Assembly (NCBI GenBank): GCA_037380725.1 | Contig: JARRRL010000032.1 | Location: forward strand, 1 to 13,122 | DNA: 13,122 bases | Reading direction: 5' to 3' | DNA from: JARRRL01 sp037380725 | GTDB taxonomy: Bacteria; Pseudomonadota; Gammaproteobacteria; Pseudomonadales; JANQJO01 | Shown here: positions 5,760-13,001 of the stretch, piece by piece | Layout: the number at the start of each line of letters is the position of its first letter | How positions within the stretch are numbered: position 1 is the first letter of the stretch | The notes under the pieces: generated by a model | Told to the model about the DNA's origin: nothing | What the model saw: only the letters and a program-made list of their open reading frames with translations | Databases searched by the model: none | Program-made: the position numbers and the translations under genes

Positions 5760-8405
5760 TTATGACAGACGATGATCGCTGGCAATGAAGGGCGCCATTA
5801 AAATCAATCCGTGGGTAGCTTGACGCTCTTGCTTGAGGTTGTTGTCGTGAGCCAGTTGAAAAGCAATCCGTTCGGCATTATCGAGCAGGTCTTGATGTTT
5901 CCCGAGTATTTGCAGCGTGGCCTCATCAGAAAGATAAGTGCCGTCGACAAAATGCCAATTGTCAGGCTGCTGGTCTTGTTCGTTTAATTCGGTGGATTTT
6001 TTGGATTGAGCACCTTGAAAAAAACGTATTTCAGGCAGTAAAAATTTTGCGGCCTGATCAGCCAATGCAACAGCGGGGTGGTCTTTCCATTCGGATCGCA
6101 TTTTGATAGGTATGGTCGTGGGTTGCTGTGGGTCGTCAGCATTGAACTGAGCCGAAAGTTGCTTTTGGTGTTGCAGGACCATGGTTTTGACCGCATCCAT
6201 GATGGTGCGACTCGCCCGAGCAATTGTACTTATGGATTCCAAGGTGGGGTCGAACTGAAGCTCATCCGCTGCTCTCACACCTTGTTCGAGATCAGCGTGT
6301 AGATCTTGTTCGATGGTCGAGATGTCGTTGTTAGGGTCTGTGAAAAGAGCGAGTAGGTGTAGTCGGGCTTGTTGATTGGCAAAATCGATGAGAGGGCGTG
6401 CACTAACCTGCTCAAATTCGCTTTGTTCCAACGACGTGAGACAACGGTCGGGCGTCTTAGCATTGGTTTGATTAGCGAGCGCTTTTAATGCGTAAGCCAG
6501 ATAACCATGTCGTTTGGCACGACAGACTACTTCGCGTTGCAATTCAGTGAACACCGAACGTGGTAGTGTTGTCTTCATTTGCTCTTGGGCAATGTCTGCT
6601 GCTTCAGAATTAGCGGATTCGAGGAGTTCAGGGAGTAAGTGCTTAATATGTTTTTTGATGGATTCAGTGCCATTGTCCAGAGCGATTTTATCTATAACGC
6701 CATCTATACCCATGAAAGAGACGCCGCCCATGATGAATTTCTGCATAACGGAACCGAGCGTCAGAGCTACACCTATTCCGAGAGTGGCTACGACTGGCGT
6801 GGGGCCGACACCCGCAATCCCTTTTTCGCCAATTGATTCATAGGCGACCATGAGTGAATTAATGCTCAACGGCACGCCCAATTGCTTTAGCTGTTCATAA
6901 GCGATCAGTGTTTTGAGGCCAGTACTGGCCAGCATGCCCAATTGCCCGACTGCCATGCCGACGCCGACGAAGGTTCGGTTGCCGTTAGTAGCCAGTTTTA
7001 GAGCGTTAACGGCTGTCATGAGGTGCTCTTTTATCTCTGGATTCTCAAAAGGGATGTCTGCGAGTGCTTGTTGAGCCGTCGAGAGTTGTTTATGATCATT
7101 TATACCCCCAATGATTTCCGCAGTCGCCCAGGCTGTCATGGTTATTTGACTGAGTGGGGCGAAAACCAAATCAATAAAAAAATCCGTCTGGAGAAATGTT
7201 GAGGGCGCAAACCCTAAGTGCGCGATGGACTGAGCAATACGATGCTTAGCGCTAACCTCTTGAGAAGACAGAGCGGAATTAAAAAGAGCCAGAGTGGTGT
7301 CCAGAACAGCTTGACTGGCTGTTATCCAGTTGTTTTTGCCACTCAGTAGACCGCCGAATAGGGTGAATCCTTTGAGAGAGCCTAGGCGCATTTCAGCCGT
7401 GACAGCGGCCATACTGATTGCACCACCTAAGGCGCCGATTTGACGTATTGTCGCTTGCCAGCCTTTCAGCGTCTCTTCGAAACTTACACTGAAATCCTCG
7501 ATACTGTCATCAATCGCTTTATAGTTTTCAGCATCCTCAATGTGTTTGCTCAGCAAATCGGCAGCGGCTTGAGCGTGCTGACTCGTTGTATCGTTTATTC
7601 TGGTATCTCGAATACTATCGATCAGTCTACAACATAAATCATCCAATCTATCTTTGATGGAACCGGTCTCCGCGTTGTTCTCAATCATCTCTTTAATTTC
7701 ACAATATTCCTCATACATACCCTGCGCTCCGATGACGGATGGCACCAGTAAACCCATGGCGACAATGCCCAACGCGGGCTCTTGCAAGGCACGAGGAAAA
7801 TTCGGAATGATCATTTGCGCAACGTCATCTAAGCCATCAATAATCATCGGCGGTGTTGTCTCGATGCGCGTTGCGTCGACGTCAACACCATGCAACATGG
7901 CTTGATTTGCGGTAGCACCGATTGCGATTTGTAAGTTTGAGTTAATGGTGTCCTCATTATAAATATCACCAATAAAAACCTTTTTATTTTGGATAAATAC
8001 ATTATGACGACTGCTTTTTAATTGATTGGAATACATGTATTTTGGCTTTCCATCATAACCACAGATGGCGTTTGGTTCGATAAAATAGGCGTCTGATCGA
8101 AGAGAGCTCTCATCACTTGGGGAGTCAGCATCGGAGGAACGAATGTCAGTCAGTAAAGGTGTTCTTAAGTCTAGATTGGGAGTTCGCATGGAGTCATTCT
8201 GTGATGCTTCAGTCTGACTGCTCGTCCTTGTGTTCAAGGTTCTCAAGGCGCTCAAGCGTCGCCATTTATTTAATATAACGACGGTATTCGCGAGTGTGTA
8301 CACACTTGATCGGGTATCTTTATGAGCGTTTGTATCTGTATCCTGGCCTGAATGGCGTTCTTGTGTGCTACGTAAACGGGTTAGCGTTCTGGAAGAGTAC
8401 GGCAT
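5760..8405 (-). CDS. unrecognised 881-residue protein with hydrophobic segments
   Basis: I do not recognise this protein. The start is well supported: AAGGA lies 9 bases upstream of the ATG. The first 105 residues are polar, rich in Ser, Thr, Asp and Arg, with no Sec signal. Gly/Ala-rich hydrophobic stretches follow near residues 208-228, 323-355 and 408-433. Two more, near 478-501 and 530-570, are the longest and could insert in a membrane. The rest is mostly amphipathic helix with scattered Cys (115, 235, 258, 259, 628, 655). The C-terminal 300 residues are soluble-looking and helical, with Gln-rich turns. A disordered N-terminus plus internal hydrophobic hairpins is an architecture seen in type III translocators and host-targeted effectors, so secretion is a guess. 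No enzyme motif or internal repeat was found. It stands alone, with two hairpins just after its stop. The long uninterrupted frame makes the gene itself near certain; its function is unknown. Confidence 0.85.
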   Translation of the reverse strand: MPYSSRTLTRLRSTQERHSGQDTDTNAHKDTRSSVYTLANTVVILNKWRRLSALRTLNTRTSSQTEASQNDSMRTPNLDLRTPLLTDIRSSDADSPSDESSLRSDAYFIEPNAICGYDGKPKYMYSNQLKSSRHNVFIQNKKVFIGDIYNEDTINSNLQIAIGATANQAMLHGVDVDATRIETTPPMIIDGLDDVAQMIIPNFPRALQEPALGIVAMGLLVPSVIGAQGMYEEYCEIKEMIENNAETGSIKDRLDDLCCRLIDSIRDTRINDTTSQHAQAAADLLSKHIEDAENYKAIDDSIEDFSVSFEETLKGWQATIRQIGALGGAISMAAVTAEMRLGSLKGFTLFGGLLSGKNNWITASQAVLDTTLALFNSALSSQEVSAKHRIAQSIAHLGFAPSTFLQTDFFIDLVFAPLSQITMTAWATAEIIGGINDHKQLSTAQQALADIPFENPEIKEHLMTAVNALKLATNGNRTFVGVGMAVGQLGMLASTGLKTLIAYEQLKQLGVPLSINSLMVAYESIGEKGIAGVGPTPVVATLGIGVALTLGSVMQKFIMGGVSFMGIDGVIDKIALDNGTESIKKHIKHLLPELLESANSEAADIAQEQMKTTLPRSVFTELQREVVCRAKRHGYLAYALKALANQTNAKTPDRCLTSLEQSEFEQVSARPLIDFANQQARLHLLALFTDPNNDISTIEQDLHADLEQGVRAADELQFDPTLESISTIARASRTIMDAVKTMVLQHQKQLSAQFNADDPQQPTTIPIKMRSEWKDHPAVALADQAAKFLLPEIRFFQGAQSKKSTELNEQDQQPDNWHFVDGTYLSDEATLQILGKHQDLLDNAERIAFQLAHDNNLKQERQATHGLILMAPFIASDHRLS

Positions 8406-8473
8406 TCACTTTATTCCTTATATCGTTATCATTGTTGTTGTAAAATAAACTGACCCTGAGAGGCGTCAGGATG

Positions 8474-8507
8474 AAAATAACCATTGCTCAAAAATAACCA
8501 TTGCTCA
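8474..8507. repeat. perfect 17-bp tandem duplication
   Basis: AAAATAACCATTGCTCA at 8474-8490 is repeated without change or gap at 8491-8507. It lies about 70-100 bases upstream of the 881-residue minus-strand gene. Perfect identity of two adjacent copies indicates a recent slippage or duplication. Confidence 0.9.
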
Positions 8508-8763
8508 AATTAGTGGCAGCGCATTTGTATCGAATGAGCGAAATATAGAGAAAATAACTTTCAGATCGAGGGCTTCTCAGACAAAAACCAAATATCTTTG
8601 CCGGAGAATATCCTAATGGTCAGAAGCGGGCTGCGCTATTCTGCCAATGCAGATTTTAAATGTCCAACATCGAGTGAACATTTATATATTAATAGTAGTT
8701 ATATTGGTTAATTTTTCATCTTGCCGCTACAGGCAGGCTACCAAACTATAAACAATTTCAAAA

Positions 8764-8770
8764 AAGGAAG
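8764..8770 (+). promoter_or_regulatory. strong ribosome-binding site of the 36-codon frame
   Basis: AAGGAAG stands seven bases upstream of ATG 8778-8780. This near-ideal Shine-Dalgarno element is the main reason to consider the short frame a real gene. Confidence 0.55.
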
Positions 8771-8777
8771 CCAAAAC

Positions 8778-8888
8778 ATGAGTATCTGCTATAGTGGCAG
8801 CAGAAGTAAAGTGCTTTCTGGCGAAGTGCTGGATTGCTGGATTGCTGGATTGCTGGATTGCTGGATTGCTGGATTGGATATAGAATAA
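8778..8888 (+). CDS. possible 36-residue peptide built on an 8-bp repeat
   Basis: A short plus-strand frame with AAGGAAG seven bases upstream encodes 36 residues. Residues 1-17 are polar to neutral. Residues 18-33 are two exact copies of the octapeptide LDCWIAGL, produced by six tandem GCTGGATT units, and the peptide ends Asp-Ile-Glu. The repeat part is hydrophobic, with two Trp and two Cys, and could contact a membrane. Because the unit is 8 bp, gain or loss of copies changes the reading frame. The three exits stop at 8881-8883, 8886-8888 and 8921-8923, so variants would differ only in a short tail. No family is recognised. The frame faces the SulP gene convergently. It could equally be a chance frame across a simple repeat. 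Confidence 0.35.
   Translation: MSICYSGSRSKVLSGEVLDCWIAGLLDCWIAGLDIE
8828..8875. repeat. six perfect tandem copies of GCTGGATT
   Basis: Six uninterrupted 8-bp units fill 48 bases and are followed by GGATA, which keeps part of a seventh unit. Octanucleotide repeats of this kind change copy number by strand slippage and drive phase variation in some bacterial genes. Here they lie inside a short frame with a good ribosome-binding site. Confidence 0.95.
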
Positions 8889-8948
8889 TTAATAGACTTA
8901 AAAGTCGGCGGCTGATTTTTTAGAATATATACAATCGGCTAAGAAAAG

Positions 8949-8975
8949 ACATCAACTTGCCATCCTTGCTGATGT
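8949..8975 (-). terminator. weak terminator candidate after the SulP gene
   Basis: On the minus strand ACATCA and TGATGT (6-bp arms, 15-base loop) are followed by CTTTTCTT. The element lies 20-50 bases after the SulP stop codon. The stem is short and AT-rich, so the call is tentative. Confidence 0.3.
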
Positions 8976-8996
8976 GGACTTCTGGGGCCAGACGCA

Positions 8997-10544
8997 CTAC
9001 GACGTCCTGTCTTGGAATTGAATGACTTCGACGTTGATGTTTCTCAGTTTGGACTGAGCCAAAAATTCCTTAATAAACTCTACCACATCAAATGCCATCG
9101 ATTTGTTATTTGAAAAATCCAAAACTACTTTAGAGTTTTTTGGTATGGAATTCAATTTTCTTATAATATTGGGTTTATTAAAAAAAGGCACAACTTCAGC
9201 CATCACAATATGATGAACTTCTTCACCCTGATCATTTATACCAGTATTTTTAAAATGAAAAGCGTTGTGGTAGCTGTGTTTCAGTGTAAAGAACAAACTT
9301 ACCCCTAGACCAACCGCAACTCCAGACAGAAGATCGGTGAAAATCATAACGACGCAAGTGATGACGAATGGCAAAAATTGCTCCCAGCCCTTGTTGTACA
9401 TGGATTTAAAAAGAGTTGGTTTTGCCAATTTGTAGCCTACCGCCATTAAGACAGCAGCCAGAGATGCCAAAGGGATAAGATTCAGTGTAGATGTTGCTAC
9501 CAGTACTGACACCATCAGAAAAATACCGTGCAGAATTGTCGACATCTTAGTCTTGCCACCAAATGCGATATTCGCTGAGCTGCGTACAATGACCTGAGTA
9601 ATGGGCAGACCACCAAGCAGGCCAGATATAATGTTACCAATACCCTGAGCTTTCAGCTCACGGTTGGTGGGCGTGGTATTTTTTTGCGGATCGAGTTTGT
9701 CAGTGGCTTCCACGCACAGCAAGGTTTCAATACTGGCCACTATTGCCATAACCAGCGCTAGGCTTAAAACCTTAATGTTAAAAATTTCAGTCAATATCGG
9801 AAACCTCATCTCATTGGTAAAACTCTCAACACTTTCTATGGCAGGCAACTGGACCAACTGGTTTGCTTCCATTGGCATGCCAAGCTGAATCAATATTGCC
9901 GATGTCAGTATACCCAGGAACACCACCACAATGGGTCCTTGAATTAATTGGAATATTTTGTGAGATTTGATCAAATATTTATCCCACAGTATTAACGTGG
10001 TTAACGACAAAAGCGAAATACAAATTGTAAGCGGTGACAATGTAGAAATTGCATGTTTAATTGCTGAAAAGGTATTTTCACCATTCACCTGATTAAAAGT
10101 TTCTTCGCCCAAGAAATCAGAATGCCAGCCGAATAGGTAAGGCAGCTGTTTGAGGATAATCAGCAGCCCAATACCGGCTAGCATGCCAGTTATGACAGAG
10201 TTTGGGAAAAAGTGGGCAATGAAACCGGCTCGAGCAAAGCCCAAAATCAATTGAAAAACCCCAGCCATCAGCACCGCGCAAAGAAACAACTCCCAACTTC
10301 CCAAATCGCCGATGCCATTGAAAACAATGACGGCAAGACCAGCTGCTGGACCACTCACACCCAGTTGAGAGCCACTGAAGCATCCGACGACAATACCACC
10401 TATGATTCCGGAAATAATACCGGAGAAGAGTGGCGCTCCTGAGGCCAGTGCTATGCCCAAACACAGCGGTAGGGCTACGAAAAAAACGACAATACTGGCT
10501 GGTAAATCATTTTTAATTTTCATAATAGTCAGATTTTGTATCAT
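8997..10544 (-). CDS. SulP-family inorganic anion (bicarbonate/sulfate) transporter with STAS domain
   Basis: The 515-residue inner-membrane protein has the SulP layout. A first helix carries ALPLCLGIALASGAP (24-38), followed by a Gly-rich helix and GSQLGVSGPAAG (58-69). Further helices follow, with conserved Glu273 and the VEATDKLD loop (278-285), then GLPITQVIVRSSANI (312-326). Helices end near 420, and a C-terminal STAS domain spans about 443-512 (VVLDFSNNKSMAFDVVEFI). SulP proteins carry bicarbonate, sulfate or dicarboxylates, often with sodium or protons. Substrate cannot be read from sequence, but the adjoining carbonic anhydrase favours bicarbonate. The start has GAGGA about 6 bases upstream; an internal Met8 is a less likely start. 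The gene lies 20 bases after the carbonic anhydrase stop and is surely cotranscribed. No truncation is seen. Confidence 0.93.
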   Translation of the reverse strand: MIQNLTIMKIKNDLPASIVVFFVALPLCLGIALASGAPLFSGIISGIIGGIVVGCFSGSQLGVSGPAAGLAVIVFNGIGDLGSWELFLCAVLMAGVFQLILGFARAGFIAHFFPNSVITGMLAGIGLLIILKQLPYLFGWHSDFLGEETFNQVNGENTFSAIKHAISTLSPLTICISLLSLTTLILWDKYLIKSHKIFQLIQGPIVVVFLGILTSAILIQLGMPMEANQLVQLPAIESVESFTNEMRFPILTEIFNIKVLSLALVMAIVASIETLLCVEATDKLDPQKNTTPTNRELKAQGIGNIISGLLGGLPITQVIVRSSANIAFGGKTKMSTILHGIFLMVSVLVATSTLNLIPLASLAAVLMAVGYKLAKPTLFKSMYNKGWEQFLPFVITCVVMIFTDLLSGVAVGLGVSLFFTLKHSYHNAFHFKNTGINDQGEEVHHIVMAEVVPFFNKPNIIRKLNSIPKNSKVVLDFSNNKSMAFDVVEFIKEFLAQSKLRNINVEVIQFQDRTS

Positions 10545-10564
10545 GGCGTTCCTCGCTATTTACC

Positions 10565-11203
10565 TTATGCTAGAATTTGCTCAGCATAAGCCTGTTCCAT
10601 TTCTATGAAGGCTTCAGCACTTGGTTCGTAACACAAGATTGAACCCTTCTCAATATTGTATACCCAGCCATGAAGCTGAATTTGTTTTGTTGCTAGCTTT
10701 GCGGCAACGGCGGGATGGGTTCGGAGATGTTGTAACTGCTGAAGGACGTTTTCTTTAGTCACTTCGTCCAAACTATCCACGGTCAGTGCACCTTGTTTTT
10801 CTTTTACGACTTCGATGGCGCTTCGACAGTGACTCAGCCACTCTTTCACATGGGGTAGGCCGTCAAGCAATTCAGGGTGCAGAGCGCCTTTCATGGCGCC
10901 GCAGTCCACGTGTCCACAAATCACGATGTGAGAAACACCAAGCGCGGCAACAGCGAATTCAATGGACGCAGTAACGCCCCCTGTTTGATTACTGTGTGGG
11001 GGAATAATATTGCCAGCGTTTCGACAAATGAAAAGTTCACCTGGATCTGTCTGTGTGAGTAGGCTGGGATCGATTCGTGAATCTGAACAGGTGATGAACA
11101 GAACCTCTGGATTCTGACTCTTCGCCAGCTTTTTAAAAATTGTTTTTTTGTTAGGGTATACATCACGTCGAAATTTAGCGACACCGCTAATGATATGATC
11201 CAT
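10565..11203 (-). CDS. beta-class carbonic anhydrase
   Basis: The 212-residue cytoplasmic enzyme interconverts CO2 and bicarbonate. All beta-class zinc-site elements are present: Cys39 with Asp41 and Arg43 in the CSDSR motif, and His98 and Cys101 in GHVDCGA. RNAGNIIPP (61-69) and the TGGVTASIEFAV segment (74-85) are also typical. Length is usual for the family, with no signal peptide. AGGAAG lies six bases upstream of the ATG. It is the first gene of a two-gene operon with the SulP transporter, 20 bases apart. This pairing suggests hydration of CO2 inside the cell, or use of imported bicarbonate for carboxylation and pH balance. No clear promoter was identified in the AT-rich DNA upstream. 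Confidence 0.96.
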   Translation of the reverse strand: MDHIISGVAKFRRDVYPNKKTIFKKLAKSQNPEVLFITCSDSRIDPSLLTQTDPGELFICRNAGNIIPPHSNQTGGVTASIEFAVAALGVSHIVICGHVDCGAMKGALHPELLDGLPHVKEWLSHCRSAIEVVKEKQGALTVDSLDEVTKENVLQQLQHLRTHPAVAAKLATKQIQLHGWVYNIEKGSILCYEPSAEAFIEMEQAYAEQILA

Positions 11204-11899
11204 AGATGGCTTCCTGACATACTATATGTTATAAATGTTACCTTTCTCTGGCGGCTGTGAACTCCAGTTTCAGTTCTTTTTGACCAAATAATTCACAAGA
11301 GAAAACCGTAACCCATAATTTCGGCATAAAAACGTGTTACTGAATACCGGTAATATCAAAGGCCTTGAATTCACCAGCGGCAAATTTAATATAATTCATA
11401 ACAAGTGAATCCATGTAACTTTATAGAAGATTTGAATAAAATTAGCTCTCCTGTCACAGTTCATCACCAATAAATGATTAATGAAACCGTGAAGCTGACT
11501 TCCAAGAGGGAAGATACTGGTTTTCAAATAAGACAGCAACCTATGATTTTTGCGGAGTGTAAATAATCAAACTGGGTTCTCAAACGCTTAGCACGGACAG
11601 CACTCATTAACGGGAGCTCCGATTGGATTCAAGTTTACAAGGTATAGAATGAGAGATGTATGATGAATTGCTTAGGAAGAAGTTTCTGACCAGTGAAGAT
11701 ATGATTAAACTACTGCCGCCTCAATTTTTTGGAATACCTCATGGGTTCATCGCATTTCATTAATTACCTGGTTATTAAATCCCGGAGTAAAGGTATAGAA
11801 GTAATCGTGGTTCCAATTGATTGGTAATTCTTGTTGGTCTTATTTTACATCGCTGCAAGTGCTTCAGTTCTATATTCAGCAGAAAAATAGGCAGAAACA
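11204..11899. other. gene-poor stretch upstream of the carbonic anhydrase operon
   Basis: This 0.7 kb must contain the promoter of the carbonic anhydrase operon, but no convincing -10/-35 pair was found. Two short overlapping plus-strand frames occur, at 11656-11763 (35 residues, starting MYDELLRKK) and 11741-11827 (28 residues). They could be pieces of one frameshifted gene, but I recognise neither. Their closeness to the IS66 remnant downstream suggests the whole stretch is decayed mobile-element or accessory DNA. Confidence 0.45.
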
Positions 11900-12013
11900 C
11901 TTTTTGCTTTCATCAAGCGCCATAAACCATGCTTCGTTTTTTCTGTTACCAAGATCAAGGTTACTGGTTTGCGACCAAACGTTTACCCAATGAACAGTTC
12001 AAAGACTGGCCCA
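11900..12013 (+). pseudogene. remnant of IS66-family accessory protein TnpB, frameshifted
   Basis: Translation gives LFAFIKRHK (11900-11926), then in the -1 frame TMLRFFCYQDQGYW and FATKRLPNEQFKDWP (to about 12010). Read together across the frameshift, this matches the C-terminal pattern of IS66 TnpB. The matched elements are a Phe-rich strand, an Arg/Lys/His turn, Thr-Met-Leu, a Tyr-Asp-x-x-Gly-Tyr/Phe-Trp strand, then Lys-Arg-Leu and a terminal Trp-Pro. TnpB is the small accessory protein of IS66-type transposons. The N-terminal two thirds, the TnpA and TnpC genes and the terminal inverted repeats are not visible. The similarity stops at the 3' end of the cytochrome gene. The element is dead. 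The assignment is from recalled family features, not a search. Confidence 0.6.
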
Positions 12014-12014
12014 C

Positions 12015-12896
12015 TCATTCTGGAGCACTCATCGGACCCGGCAGCGTAATCTGATCACCCGTAGCCGGATTTAAGATCGTGAAACTTTCCGCTGACTCTA
12101 AAACGTGTCGTATAATATCGCCCACGTCTTTGTCACCTGCAATATTGTTCGCTGAACGTGCCGCAAAATTGCTGACAATCAACTGAGATACCGCCATCGC
12201 ACATTCCCGAATGCAACCTGTTGTATTCTCCGGCGGCATCGCCAGTGTATTAAAGTTATAAAGCTGACTAAGCTGACTACAATCCACGCGTTGGCAAGTA
12301 CCAGAACTGATTTGCCCATCAAAACCAATACCGCCTTCACCATTAATACCATGACAGGAGGCGCAGAACTGATCATACATCTGCCGTTGTACCGCTGGTG
12401 GCTGAGGATCGGGTGGTCCAAGTACGGGTGACACCGATATGTCTAAGTAGTTGTCTTGAAAGTTAGATACTATGTAATTCGCCATGTCATCAGCACAGGC
12501 ATCAAAGCAAGCCACAGGTGTGCTGGTTTCAATGTAATCCGATAATGCATTCACTTCAGAGCAGTTGGCCACAACGCAGGCGCCTGGACCCAGAGGCCCT
12601 GTGCCACGTACTGGTATCCCTTTGCCATCGCCGCCGTGGCACGTAGCACATTGCTGTCGGAACGTAAGTTCGGGAGGATTTTCACTGCTATAGAAATCAA
12701 AATCTTCTTCAAGAATCGGATTTTGAGCAAACGATATATTTCCATCGTCCGCATTCAACGATGGCGGTGTAGAACCAATCGTCTCATCGTCGATCAATCC
12801 CTCAATAGACGGTTGGCTTTTACTGCCGCAGGCCATTAAGGCACCAGAGAGCAGCAGTATCATGGCAGCCTGAAAGCCAACAAAACCGTGTCTCAT
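12015..12896 (-). CDS. diheme cytochrome c lipoprotein
   Basis: The 293-residue product has a lipoprotein signal: a hydrophobic segment from about 9 to 22, then the lipobox LMAC with Cys23. Gly24 after it suggests outer-membrane sorting. An acidic, Ser/Pro-rich linker leads to two tandem cytochrome c domains, with heme motifs CATCH (83-87) and CASCH (178-182). Each domain also carries four extra Cys (107, 112, 130, 134 and 201, 206, 228, 232), probably two disulfides each, and ends in a matching IVSNF. The second domain has MPP at 220-222, a likely axial Met ligand. The aligned place in the first is Thr-Pro (126-127), with no Met. The protein should carry electrons in the periplasm; its partner is unknown. 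AAAGAGG lies 10 bases upstream of the ATG. A promoter candidate is at 12969-12997. The 3' end abuts an IS66 remnant. Confidence 0.9.
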   Translation of the reverse strand: MRHGFVGFQAAMILLLSGALMACGSKSQPSIEGLIDDETIGSTPPSLNADDGNISFAQNPILEEDFDFYSSENPPELTFRQQCATCHGGDGKGIPVRGTGPLGPGACVVANCSEVNALSDYIETSTPVACFDACADDMANYIVSNFQDNYLDISVSPVLGPPDPQPPAVQRQMYDQFCASCHGINGEGGIGFDGQISSGTCQRVDCSQLSQLYNFNTLAMPPENTTGCIRECAMAVSQLIVSNFAARSANNIAGDKDVGDIIRHVLESAESFTILNPATGDQITLPGPMSAPE

Positions 12897-12968
12897 CTAT
12901 AGCGTGCCTCTTTAGAATAAAGATGTGCTCCTTCGAGACATCAAAATTTCCCCTGAGCATACAAAGTC

Positions 12969-12997
12969 ATTGTAAAACGCATACTTACGCTTTGTAA
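12969..12997 (-). promoter_or_regulatory. sigma-70-type promoter candidate of the cytochrome gene
   Basis: On the minus strand TTACAA (12992-12997) and TACAAT (12969-12974) are separated by 17 bases. The -10 matches consensus at five of six positions and the -35 at three. The implied transcript start near 12961 leaves a leader of about 65 bases before the ATG. Confidence 0.5.
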
Positions 12998-13001
12998 GCG
13001 T
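12987..13001. promoter_or_regulatory. perfect palindrome overlapping the -35 region, possible operator
   Basis: ACGCTT (12987-12992) and AAGCGT (12996-13001) are perfect reverse complements around TGT. The palindrome covers the proposed -35 of the cytochrome promoter, a position where a bound repressor would block RNA polymerase. No regulator gene is present in the window. Confidence 0.45.

Larger units (their letters stand above)
8406..8996. other. gap with several short repeats
   Basis: Apart from the 36-codon frame at 8778-8888, no gene is seen. The stretch holds a perfect 17-bp tandem duplication at 8474-8507 and an octanucleotide repeat at 8828-8875. A CCTGA/TCAGG inverted repeat lies near 8456-8471, about 50-65 bases upstream of the 881-residue gene. 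A 38-codon frame ending inside the SulP gene near 9020 has no start codon. Confidence 0.5.

Noticed and set aside
8406..8450. TTTACA-16-TATAAG as a promoter for the 881-residue gene.
   Set aside because: The -10 would overlap the Shine-Dalgarno element, so the transcript would start after the ribosome-binding site.
8898..9022. A plus-strand frame of about 38 codons overlapping the SulP 3' end.
   Set aside because: There is no start codon, and the part inside SulP is a shadow of that gene.
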